Assembly: GCA_019314155.1 (NCBI GenBank)
Contig: JAFCZV010000123.1
Coordinates: forward strand, 1 to 9,188
Direction of reading: 5' to 3'
DNA: 9,188 nucleotides
DNA from: Deltaproteobacteria bacterium
GTDB lineage: Bacteria > Desulfobacterota > Desulfobacteria > Desulfobacterales > UBA11574
In this document: positions 1 through 6,593 of the stretch, in pieces
How the letters are laid out: every line of letters starts with the position of its first letter
Numbering within the stretch: the stretch's first letter is position 1
The notes under the pieces: generated by a model
Seen by the model: the letters and a program-made list of their open reading frames with translations, nothing else
What the model was told of the DNA's origin: nothing
Database searches by the model: none
Program-made: the position numbers and the translations under genes

Positions 1-600
1 GGTACCATAAAAACGGAGGGGAAAACCGCAAATGAGCTACTCCGAAATTTAAGGGGAGACATAGAGTTTACAGTTAAAGACGGGCGTGTCTATAACACAG
101 GCAGCGTTGGAACATTCACGAATATTTTTTCATTTCTAAAAATCAACAGACTTGTAAAAGGCAATGTCCCGGATTTGAAAAACGATGACTTCCGCTATAA
201 ATCGCTGTCTGCCAAATTCTATCTTCAGGATGGAAAGTTCATTTTAACCGAGGGGTATGTAGATGCCGAATCCCTGGATATCGTGGCTACAGAAGGTGAA
301 ATTAACCTGCTCGATCAGACACTGGATTTCACGATATTGGTATCTCCTCTTAAAAAGGTGAACACTATCGTCAAACACACCCCCATATTGGGTAAAATTC
401 TCCAAGGGGCACTGATTGCCATCCCGGTTAAAGTCGAGGGGGATATTTCGAATCCCAAGGTTACGGCCCTTTCCCCTTCTGCTTTTGGTTCGGAAGCCAT
501 GGGTATCCTAGAAAGAACCCTCAAAGCGCCGGTGAAGATAATCGAGCCGGTTGTGCCGGATACGTCCGACCCTCAAAAAACAGATGGCCAAGAACCCTAA
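1..600 (+). CDS. AsmA-like envelope protein, C-terminal part (5' end outside window)
   Basis: The frame is open from the first base and gives 199 residues to a TAA stop, so this is the 3' end of a longer gene. An apparent TTG start at 175 is internal and should not be used. The visible part reads as the AsmA-like C-terminal region: short beta strands with a repeating 'function of D-G-x-h' pattern (KDGRVYNTG near residues 26-34, LQDGKFILTEGYV near 75-87, INLLDQTLDF near 101-110), a FTNIFSFLKINRLVKG segment (39-54), and a closing IPVKVEGDISNPKV motif (141-154) typical of this family's end. A Pro-rich polar tail follows. AsmA-type proteins are inner-membrane-anchored, mostly periplasmic beta-rich proteins linked to outer-membrane assembly and phospholipid transport. 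Family assignment is by recognition of the motif pattern; the specific role is unknown. It is convergent with the genes that follow. Confidence 0.72.
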   Translation, partial: GTIKTEGKTANELLRNLRGDIEFTVKDGRVYNTGSVGTFTNIFSFLKINRLVKGNVPDLKNDDFRYKSLSAKFYLQDGKFILTEGYVDAESLDIVATEGEINLLDQTLDFTILVSPLKKVNTIVKHTPILGKILQGALIAIPVKVEGDISNPKVTALSPSAFGSEAMGILERTLKAPVKIIEPVVPDTSDPQKTDGQEP

Positions 601-806
601 TGTGTTTAGTGACTATCCCGATTAGAAAAACTTTATTTGACAGTAGTCAGATCTTTCTAACAGTTAATTAAGGTAGAGGATTTACTCTATCTCACCATTG
701 ATTGAGTTTTCAAAGATCGTTTTCTCTATAATACGAACCGTTATTTCAGGCTTCCTCTGAGTCCCTGTGTTTTATCTGTATAATAATGGCTTTTTGCCGT
801 CTTAAA
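601..806. other. Convergent intergenic spacer with a stem-loop
   Basis: This AT-rich spacer lies between the end of the AsmA-like gene (+) and the end of the broken gene (-). An 8-bp stem (671-678 with 685-692, one G-T pair, loop 679-684) lies 70 bases past the AsmA stop. It has no T-run directly after it, so it is at best a weak terminator or 3'-end structure. TATAAT hexamers occur at 727-732 and 779-784 on the plus strand, but neither has a convincingly spaced -35 nor a plus-strand gene to serve. Confidence 0.3.
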
Positions 807-1220
807 TCACCAATCCAGGTTAAACGCTGATCCCTCAGCCTCCCAGAACCAGGGTTTGTGGATTATCAGAGCGCTGATCCCTATTGCAAACGCGGCCAAA
901 GCAGGATTATCTTCGGGTTTAAAAGCCATCACCTGTTTAAGGTTTTTTGGCGCATTAGCCATGTACGCCCGCAGCCTTGGACAGCTCCGTCTATCCAACA
1001 CCTCAGCGTTCTCACTTAATACCGTCAAATATCCCTTCCATGGATGTTTTTTTTCATAAAAAGGACCGGACGCAGGACAAAACGAATACAGATCCTTCCC
1101 GGCGGCTTTTATGCCTTCGATGGTATTGTCAAATTCAATCTCGTCCAGGTCCGCGTACCACAGCCGGCTCATCACGGGATAGGCCTCATACTTGGCCTGA
1201 AGTTCAATACACTTTTTCAT
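807..1220 (-). CDS. Hypothetical protein, 137 aa; probably the 3' part of a frameshifted gene
   Basis: This is the longest intact frame of an unrecognised protein. From ATG at 1220 it encodes 137 residues ending in FNLDW and a TGA stop. It has the composition of a real protein: WYADLDEIEFD near residues 22-32, SFCPASGPFYEKKHPWKGY near 46-64, RRSCPRLRAYMANAPKNLKQ near 77-96, and a hydrophobic stretch ALAAFAIGISALIIHKPWFW near 108-127 that could be a buried helix or a weak membrane segment. There is no signal peptide and no usable ribosome-binding site ahead of the ATG. Coding-like sequence continues upstream in another frame (see 1221-1383), which suggests that this ATG is an internal Met of a longer ancestral protein of about 192 residues. 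No family is recognised. The gene lies in a spacer between two unrelated units and may be a decaying acquired gene. Confidence 0.5.
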   Translation of the reverse strand: MKKCIELQAKYEAYPVMSRLWYADLDEIEFDNTIEGIKAAGKDLYSFCPASGPFYEKKHPWKGYLTVLSENAEVLDRRSCPRLRAYMANAPKNLKQVMAFKPEDNPALAAFAIGISALIIHKPWFWEAEGSAFNLDW

Positions 1221-1383
1221 CAGCTTTTTATGGTTGGCTGTTCGGTTTCTTCAATAGCCCTGATGATCCTTTTACCATAATGATGATGCTTGTGGCGATC
1301 AATGCCAATCACGACAGCGTAGCCAGGCTTGTAAATGTCTTGCCAAACTCACAACCTGAAGCCAATTCTTCTTTGTTACACAT
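1221..1383 (-). pseudogene. Displaced 5' part of the frameshifted hypothetical gene
   Basis: Minus-strand translation just upstream of 1220, in a neighbouring frame, gives IYKPGYAVVIGIDRHKHHHY followed by GKRIIRAIEETEQPTIKS and a stop that overlaps the next ATG. Restoring one A in the A5 run (T-run 1225-1229 on the plus strand) fuses ...EQPTI directly to KKLMKKCIELQAKYEAY in the downstream frame. A second single-base loss near 1337-1341 would join MCNKEELASGCEFGK, from ATG at 1383, to DIYKPGYAVV. With both repairs the product is about 192 residues. The first repair is persuasive because the joined sequence is continuous and charged/helical on both sides. The second is weaker. Both events are homopolymer contractions, so sequencing error is as likely as true gene decay. 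Confidence 0.45.
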
Positions 1384-1388
1384 ATCAT

Positions 1389-1428
1389 AAAAGCGAAAGA
1401 GGCAAACCCCCAAAAAAAGATTTGCCTC
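1389..1428 (-). terminator. Likely intrinsic terminator of the potassium-channel gene
   Basis: On the minus strand, GAGGCAAA (1428-1421) pairs perfectly with TTTGCCTC (1406-1399) across a 14-base loop, followed by TTTCGCTTTT (1398-1389). It lies about 150 bases past the stop of the channel gene at 1576 and immediately before the broken gene, so it would separate the two. The loop is long and the T-run is interrupted, which lowers confidence. On the plus strand it is followed by ACTAAAAAACG and would not terminate. The rest of 1429-1575 shows nothing gene-like. Confidence 0.5.
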
Positions 1429-1575
1429 ACTAAAAAACGATATCGCAAAGATTTTAAACCTCTGATGTTTCCACCCTTATTAGCAGATAGTCCAAAAGCT
1501 ATTTTTTGGTGATACGTTTTGGTTATGTCAGAAATTCAGCCTCTTGATATTTATAAAAACTTTAGAATTTCTATT

Positions 1576-2241
1576 TCAATCCAATTTGGTTCTGCTTAAG
1601 AATTTACCAACCAGCATGGCAACCAGAATCGTCAAATAAAGCTGGCCGACAACGGCGATGATGATCGTAGTGGATTTTGCAAAAGATGAAACAGGTGTAA
1701 CATCTCCATATCCAAGAGTTGTCATGGTAACAAAGCTGAAGTAGAGATAATCGTGAAATCCTTGAACACCACCCCCGGCAAAATTAATTCCTCCGGCATC
1801 CAGATGAAAACCAATTTTTCGCAGTATTTCTTCCATAGCCAACAACAAAGCTCCCAATACTCCGATAAGCAGATAGCAATTAATTGAATTGATCAAAATG
1901 GTTAAAGTGACATTTTTACTTTTGGCTATATGTCTGATCATGAAAACCGCAATAAACACGTTAAAGCAAAAAAATGAAAAATACATCGTTATTTTTACCC
2001 AATCATGAATGATAAAATAACTAAGCCAATTTAAAAATATTGGAATGGTTCCGGAGGCGATCAGGATGTTTCGTGTTCTTTTTTTAAATTCGAGTGAAAA
2101 AGTGCCGGAGAGAATTATGGCCGTAAAAATGATTTTCAAAATGAGCTTGGAATGAACGAATAATAGTTGATGGAAAAGGACGATTATTAATAAGCAAATT
2201 AAAAGGATTATATTATTTCTGGTTAGCTTATTTTGTGTCAT
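1576..2241 (-). CDS. Potassium channel family protein (ion channel pore domain)
   Basis: Encodes a 221-residue inner-membrane protein that should conduct K+. The selectivity filter is explicit: TMTTLGYGDVTP at residues 172-183, with TLGYGD at 175-180 inside a pore loop (about 163-183). A final membrane helix follows (about 191-214). Before the pore lie up to five hydrophobic segments: about 11-29, 33-50, 58-78, 84-104 and 113-138. None carries the regularly spaced arginines of a voltage sensor, so this is not a classical voltage-gated channel. The protein ends a few residues after the last helix, so there is no RCK/TrkA regulatory domain in this chain. The gene is far more AT-rich than the respiratory operon beside it; the line 1921-1980 is about 30% G+C. 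It has its own promoter-like sequence and terminator and no clear Shine-Dalgarno, and looks like an independent, possibly acquired unit. Physiological role (osmotic, pH or potential homeostasis) is unknown. Confidence 0.85.
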   Translation of the reverse strand: MTQNKLTRNNIILLICLLIIVLFHQLLFVHSKLILKIIFTAIILSGTFSLEFKKRTRNILIASGTIPIFLNWLSYFIIHDWVKITMYFSFFCFNVFIAVFMIRHIAKSKNVTLTILINSINCYLLIGVLGALLLAMEEILRKIGFHLDAGGINFAGGGVQGFHDYLYFSFVTMTTLGYGDVTPVSSFAKSTTIIIAVVGQLYLTILVAMLVGKFLSRTKLD

Positions 2242-2459
2242 AATGGATTTGATTCAAACACTGTATGTTATAGTTTGTTTTTAGGTATCTGCAATTGTTT
2301 GCGATTTTCCCTTCATAGCCGAAACCGATCATTCAGCCACTTTTCACATTTTGTCAAGAAATGCAAAATATTCATTCATCATCGGCTTAAAGGTCACCGC
2401 TGATTTAAGAGACTCTGGGGCCGATTGAAGAAGTCCTTTTCAGGGTTGCTGAATAAATC
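2242..2459. other. Intergenic spacer between the cytochrome b gene and the channel gene
   Basis: This AT-rich stretch has no convincing ORF. A short stem-loop (TTCAG 2439-2443 with CTGAA 2449-2453, 5-base loop) sits just past the cytochrome b stop. Further inverted repeats are CTTAAA/TTTAAG (2386-2391, 2404-2409) and ATTTTG/CAAAAT (2348-2353, 2364-2369). None is followed by a T-run on the minus strand, so I cannot name the operon's terminator. The left end contains the channel promoter. Confidence 0.3.
2267..2294 (-). promoter_or_regulatory. Putative sigma-70-type promoter for the channel gene
   Basis: On the minus strand TTGCAG (2294-2289) and TATAAC (2272-2267) are separated by 16 bases. 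This would start transcription near 2260, about 20 bases before the ATG at 2241. Each hexamer differs from consensus (TTGACA, TATAAT) by one or two bases. The location fits the only gene directly downstream. An AT-rich background makes chance matches common. Confidence 0.4.
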
Positions 2460-3254
2460 TCAAGAAGTAGTGAGTTCCTCCTCGGCGACCGATGGTTCTA
2501 CCTTTTCTGTTGTTGTCAATTCAGCCCTTTTTCCGGTTAGCTTCTCATACCAAATCGGGTGATGGCTTTTTACGTAGTCAATAGGCAATCTTCCATCTCC
2601 AAACATGGCATTCAATGCCTGACGGTTCATGGGCAGCAAGGACAGATAGAGATGAACGATGAGGAATACGCCAATGACCACAAAACTGGCTGCATGCACG
2701 AAACGGCAGAATTCCTGGGTTCCTTGCGAGAATAGGTCCCTGAACATCAGTACGAAGCCGCTGGCTGTGATGGCGGTGATGGCCACTATCATGGTCCAGG
2801 CAAAAAGCTTCTGACCGACGTTGAACTTACCGAACCGAGCATGCCCGAGGGAAATATAGTTGATCCACAAGCCTTTGATACCGTCAAAGAAGGCCACCGG
2901 GCTCCAGCTTTTCTCGGGCCATATCGCCCAATTCCGGATATGAGCGAGGTGTACCGCAACAAATGGAATGGCCATTATTATGAAGAACAGTGCCGTGATG
3001 CGGTGGATGACGCGGGCCACCTGCAGGCCGGCGGCTAGCCGCTCGTTGTCAGTCAGGCCCGAGGTGGACAGGTCCGTATACACGCTCCCTATAAAATCGT
3101 AGGGTATGGCGAAAAGTGACCCCAGGAAGCTGAAACTCGTAGAAAGAAGTGGCAATCCGGTGATAATGAAAAAAACCATAAAGTGGAGCAGATGGTTGTG
3201 GAACGAACGCTGTAATCGGGTGAATGCGATAATGGATTCCGAGTGATTACTCAT
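2460..3254 (-). CDS. Cytochrome b membrane subunit, formate dehydrogenase gamma-like
   Basis: A 264-residue integral-membrane di-haem cytochrome b that would exchange electrons between the quinone pool and the FeS subunit. Four membrane helices are visible at about 22-45, 84-106, 148-171 and 187-208. Candidate haem ligands are His19/21/24 at the first helix, His84 in the second, and His187 and His201 in the last. The 14-residue spacing of the last pair equals that of His155/His169 in E. coli FdnI. HHPIWYEKLTGK (231-242) is the C-terminal signature of formate dehydrogenase gamma subunits; a polar acidic tail follows. The stretch between helices 1 and 2 (about 46-83) is longer than in FdnI. The ATG overlaps the end of the FeS gene by 8 bases (ATGAGTAA) and is preceded by a strong AGGAGG (3266-3261) with 6-nt spacing. 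It is last in the operon. A PhsC-type thiosulfate reductase cytochrome is the alternative name. Confidence 0.85.
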   Translation of the reverse strand: MSNHSESIIAFTRLQRSFHNHLLHFMVFFIITGLPLLSTSFSFLGSLFAIPYDFIGSVYTDLSTSGLTDNERLAAGLQVARVIHRITALFFIIMAIPFVAVHLAHIRNWAIWPEKSWSPVAFFDGIKGLWINYISLGHARFGKFNVGQKLFAWTMIVAITAITASGFVLMFRDLFSQGTQEFCRFVHAASFVVIGVFLIVHLYLSLLPMNRQALNAMFGDGRLPIDYVKSHHPIWYEKLTGKRAELTTTEKVEPSVAEEELTTS

Positions 3255-4068
3255 CGGACACCTCCTCAGTCTTTCTTTTCGAGGCTTTCACCTGGTCTTT
3301 GCGTTTGGCGAAAAGATACAGTCCGTGGAGAGCTGCTCCGGCTACAACGCCGGCAGTTCCGACTGCACCGCCAATCTTGAACACATCACGGGCGATCATG
3401 GTCGCCTTTGCCGGATTCGCAAAAAGGTCGTAATGTTTGGCGTCCTCCCTGGCCGCGATACTCACCCAGCCCAATCTGCCCACCACGCGATTGATCTTGT
3501 CCTTACCGTAGAGAACGTAGTCGCGGCCGAGGCGGTTCGCATAGTTGGAGATGCGACGTTCACCTTCGGACAGGACGATGTTTTCAGGGCCGGATATGAG
3601 CGCCTTGCTCGGGCAGGCAGAGACACAGACAGGTTTCATTCCTGCCTCCACCCGATCGTAACAGCCGATGCACTTCCCGGCCTTGCCCGTCTGCTTGTCG
3701 TAAATGGGTATATTGAAGGGACAGACATCCCGGCAGGTGCGGCAGCCGATGCATGCCGACGCGTTGATGACCACCTGCCCGGCCGGTCGTCGTTCGATGG
3801 CTTCAGCGGGACAGTTGATCAGGCACTGAGCGATTTCGCAGTGCCTGCAATGCTCAAAGGCAACCAACAGGCGGGCATTGGGGAACTTTCCCACCTCTCT
3901 GCGCCAGGGGCGCAGGTAGTAGGACCCAGGGAGGTAATCGTTGACTCCCCGCTCGAGATTTACGCCTTCATCTCGTTCCATGCGCATCCTGTTTTCCATG
4001 GAGCAGGCGCTCATGCAGGCCAGACAATTGAGACAACTAAGACTGTCGTACATATTGAGATAGCGCAT
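3247..4068 (-). CDS. Four-cluster [4Fe-4S] electron-transfer subunit with C-terminal membrane anchor
   Basis: A 273-residue ferredoxin-like subunit of the DmsB/FdnH/HybA type that carries electrons between the cytochrome b and the molybdenum subunit. Sixteen cysteines form four clusters: C12-C15-C18-C22, C74-C77-C82-C86, C106-C109-C112-C116 and C133-C136-C148-C152; all are present. One hydrophobic helix near 231-253 (KIGGAVGTAGVVAGAALHGL) should anchor it to the membrane, as in FdnH and HybA and unlike soluble DmsB/PhsB; a Lys-rich tail follows. There is no Tat signal, so it probably crosses with the catalytic subunit. I chose ATG at 4068 over the GTG directly before it (4071), because AGGAAGGG (4082-4075) sits 6 nt from the ATG. 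It overlaps the end of the catalytic gene by 32 bases, implying coupled translation. Confidence 0.9.
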   Translation of the reverse strand: MRYLNMYDSLSCLNCLACMSACSMENRMRMERDEGVNLERGVNDYLPGSYYLRPWRREVGKFPNARLLVAFEHCRHCEIAQCLINCPAEAIERRPAGQVVINASACIGCRTCRDVCPFNIPIYDKQTGKAGKCIGCYDRVEAGMKPVCVSACPSKALISGPENIVLSEGERRISNYANRLGRDYVLYGKDKINRVVGRLGWVSIAAREDAKHYDLFANPAKATMIARDVFKIGGAVGTAGVVAGAALHGLYLFAKRKDQVKASKRKTEEVSDE

Positions 4069-6571
4069 CACGAACCCTTCCTATCTTTCTTATTTTTAAA
4101 ATGATGTCCTGGGGTGTATGCCCGCAAACCCCGGGTGACAACCGGAGCCTGCCGAAATGATTGAGATTGAGGCCGTTTTTTCTGGCATATCGGAGTTTTT
4201 CAGTGGTTTTCTGCCGGCCCTTTCCTAAACCGTGGTAGCTGAAAAGCACGTCCCTGTGGATGACCTTGCTCACGGACAGTACTGCCTGCTGCTTTTCATC
4301 CGGGTATTCCGCCATCCATACCTCAACAAGGTCGTCTTCCTCCAGTCCAAGGCGGCGGGCCCGCTCCTCGTTGATGAAGACGCTGGCATACCGCATCCGA
4401 TGATGCAGGGGCACCAGGATCGGATTATCCCTCGCCTGTACGGCGGTAAAAGAGGAGAGCGGCGTGAAACCCGTTGCCGGAACGAACTCGTCCTCGTCAA
4501 GTTTGGCCTTTTGCAGCATCCAGCGCGGTTCGATTTGTACGGGGAGAGGAGATGCAAACATCCTGTCAGGGTAGTCCGGATGGTTTTGCTTGAGCTTGTT
4601 GTACTTTTCGGCCAACTCGAAGCTATACACCTCAAGCTTGCCTGTAGAGGTCAGCGGTGGAATCCTATCGATGGGAATGCGCTGTGCCCCCCAACTTCCA
4701 TGCTCGAGTAGATCGTCCAGCGTCCGAGGCATGGTGTTCAGTTCATCCTGCGTTAAGCCGGATTTTGGATTCTTCGGAATGCCTGCGAACTGACTTTCCC
4801 AGGTGGGTCGTATGCCCTTCTTTTCAAGTTGCAGAAAATATTTGTTGTACTCATCCTCGCTGAGTACACGCTTGGCAATCTGACACAGGATCCAGTATCC
4901 GTCCTTGCTGCCCATGACCGGATCCACTGCCTTGCGGTTGACACCAATGGTGGGAATGATACTTTTAAAGTAGGAGAATAAGGGCTGATCCTGTTCGAGA
5001 AAGGTGCACCCGGGGACGATGATGTCCGCGTACATCACGCTGTCTGACCAATAAGGGGACACGGCGATGATCGACTCTACGCTCTTGAATGCATCATTAA
5101 CATCCTTGCCTCCGGCTGTTCCACCAACAATATCCTGGCCCCAGAGAAAGAACATCTTTGGTTTGTAGGGCTTGCCGTCCAGGACCGCCTGGAGGATGCC
5201 GCCTCTCCCATTCTTCGTGCCGGCGAGCCATCGCTCCGGTTCGTTATCCATCTTCCACTTCAGGATGCTCTTGCTCATGTCCGGCTTTGGAAACTTCACC
5301 GGCAGGCCACCGTGTTTCACCATTCGGTTCTGTAACACGCCGCCTTCATGTCCTAAGAGGCCAAGCAGGATGTTGAGCATATGCACACAGATCTGGGCGC
5401 GCAAATCCGTGGTGTGCCGAGTGAATCGATAACCGATTTCCACGAAGGCCTTTGGCGCGGCCTTATGCAGCTTTTCGGCTACTCCCTCCATCTTGGATAC
5501 AGGAATGGTACAGATTTCGGACAATTTTTCCGGATCAAGGTCCAAAAGGCTCTTCTTCAGCAGCTCCATAGCCGGCTGGACCATGGTACCGTTGTAATCA
5601 TAGAGCCCTTCATAGGCAGGCTTAGTTGCCTTTCTTGACATTACAAAAGACTGGGTTGCTGTATCAAAGACAAGATAATCATGGGGGGTTGCATCCTTGT
5701 CCATTTTAACCGGAAGCAGCGTTTCCGGGTCGATCAATGCATCCAAGTTCGTTTTCGGAAGATACTCTTTATTTATGTAGTCCTTGCGGAAAATAAAGTG
5801 CAGAACCCCCAGGAGAAAGGAAAGGTCAGTTCCCGGACGGATGGGCAGCCACTCGGCATAGGATTGTCCCATTTCATTGGGATGCCGGGGGTCCACAACG
5901 GTCATGGGCAGGCCATTACGCAGTCCCTTGCCGAACTGGGCCCCCCAACCGTGGGCAACGATGGAGCCTCCGAGGTTCCTGCCCACGATAAGGCCGTAAT
6001 CCGCGTTTTCATAGTCGCTGGAGTGGTATCCCGGAGCGCCGAAACCCAGGATTGTCTTGTAACTGCGGTGAACGACCTCCCAGCAGGTATCCCCATAACC
6101 TACATTGTTGGGAGTACCGTACAGATCGAAAAATTTGCCGTCCCACCCATCGTCGCGAAGCTTCTTCAGTTTTTCTCCGATGAGATCAAGGGCTTCTTCC
6201 CAGGACGCCTGGCGGAATTTCCCCTCTCCGCGCTCTCCGGTCCGTATCAGGGGTGTGGTGATTCGATCGGCGTTGTAGAGCGCGCCAGCCGCGGCACGGG
6301 AGCGGCCGCAGATTCCCTTGTACTCGTGGACCGGGCTGGCTTCCATCCGAATGACCTTGCCATCTTTGACATAGGCGTTTGCGGGGCAGAACTGGGCGCA
6401 CATCTGACACAGAACTGGCACCGTTTTCTCACGGCTGTACTCGGCGCCTGGGACCCTGAGCGGTGCGGCGTCCGCCTCCTGAAAAAGCGTTGTTGAAACT
6501 GCTGAAACTCCGATCGCAGGGGCGGCTTTCAGGAAAGATCGTCGTGAAATCCCCTTATCCTCTTTTTTCAT
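4037..6571 (-). CDS. Tat-exported molybdopterin oxidoreductase catalytic subunit, PhsA/PsrA-like
   Basis: An 844-residue member of the DMSO-reductase superfamily binding Mo-bis(molybdopterin guanine dinucleotide). The N-terminus has a Tat signal (SRRSFLK, residues 9-15, hydrophobic stretch, likely cleavage near ADAA 33-36). A [4Fe-4S] motif follows: C55-x2-C58-x3-C62-x25-C88. Cys163, in YGDTC after GTPNNV, aligns with the Mo-ligand Cys of PhsA (STC after GSPN). DYENADYGLIVGRN (186-199), the DPRHPNE cofactor loop (about 227-233), YADIIVPGCTFLE-type sequence and a C-terminal molydopterin-binding domain (HHRMRYASVFINEERARRLG onward) complete the fold. Comparison with PhsA is from memory, not alignment software. 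Substrate is unassigned: thiosulfate, polysulfide, tetrathionate and other oxyanions are all possible. A formate dehydrogenase is less likely, since no UGA/SeCys or matching Cys motif is seen. The start is ATG 6571, not GTG 6577, because GAGAGG (6582-6577) lies 5 nt from this ATG and overlaps the GTG. Confidence 0.88.
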   Translation of the reverse strand: MKKEDKGISRRSFLKAAPAIGVSAVSTTLFQEADAAPLRVPGAEYSREKTVPVLCQMCAQFCPANAYVKDGKVIRMEASPVHEYKGICGRSRAAAGALYNADRITTPLIRTGERGEGKFRQASWEEALDLIGEKLKKLRDDGWDGKFFDLYGTPNNVGYGDTCWEVVHRSYKTILGFGAPGYHSSDYENADYGLIVGRNLGGSIVAHGWGAQFGKGLRNGLPMTVVDPRHPNEMGQSYAEWLPIRPGTDLSFLLGVLHFIFRKDYINKEYLPKTNLDALIDPETLLPVKMDKDATPHDYLVFDTATQSFVMSRKATKPAYEGLYDYNGTMVQPAMELLKKSLLDLDPEKLSEICTIPVSKMEGVAEKLHKAAPKAFVEIGYRFTRHTTDLRAQICVHMLNILLGLLGHEGGVLQNRMVKHGGLPVKFPKPDMSKSILKWKMDNEPERWLAGTKNGRGGILQAVLDGKPYKPKMFFLWGQDIVGGTAGGKDVNDAFKSVESIIAVSPYWSDSVMYADIIVPGCTFLEQDQPLFSYFKSIIPTIGVNRKAVDPVMGSKDGYWILCQIAKRVLSEDEYNKYFLQLEKKGIRPTWESQFAGIPKNPKSGLTQDELNTMPRTLDDLLEHGSWGAQRIPIDRIPPLTSTGKLEVYSFELAEKYNKLKQNHPDYPDRMFASPLPVQIEPRWMLQKAKLDEDEFVPATGFTPLSSFTAVQARDNPILVPLHHRMRYASVFINEERARRLGLEEDDLVEVWMAEYPDEKQQAVLSVSKVIHRDVLFSYHGLGKGRQKTTEKLRYARKNGLNLNHFGRLRLSPGVCGHTPQDIILKIRKIGRVRDALSQYVRQS

Positions 6572-6576
6572 GAGCA

Positions 6577-6582
6577 CCTCTC
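6577..6582 (-). promoter_or_regulatory. Shine-Dalgarno deciding the start of the catalytic subunit
   Basis: GAGAGG on the minus strand, 5 nt before ATG 6571. It overlaps the alternative GTG at 6577-6575, which therefore cannot be the initiator. Choosing the ATG gives a protein that begins MKKEDKGISRRSFLK, a normal Tat leader. Confidence 0.7.
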
Positions 6583-6593
6583 AACTACAGTCA

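Noticed and set aside
1260..1330. VIGIDRHKHHH resembles the start of IS110-type transposases (GIDVHK)
   Set aside because: The match is only a few residues. The continuation has no transposase catalytic pattern, and no terminal repeats flank the region.
1044..1390. Plus-strand frames crossing the broken hypothetical gene
   Set aside because: Translations are Phe/Arg/Ser-rich without motifs, and they run against the coding-like minus strand.
2335..2360. TTGACA on the minus strand as a second channel promoter
   Set aside because: With a 17-base spacer the -10 position reads GAATGA, a poor match. The TTGCAG/TATAAC pair closer to the gene is better.
2439..2453. Small hairpin after the cytochrome b gene as an operon terminator
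   Set aside because: The stem is only 5 bp and no T-run follows on the minus strand.
3325..4104. Plus-strand open frame of 259 codons opposite the FeS subunit
   Set aside because: It lies fully antisense to a gene with 16 correctly spaced cysteines and an excellent ribosome-binding site. Its own translation has no recognisable motif. It reflects G+C-rich codon structure.
5681..6496. Plus-strand open frame of 271 codons opposite the molybdenum subunit
   Set aside because: Antisense shadow of a clearly recognised catalytic gene; no motif and no supporting signals.
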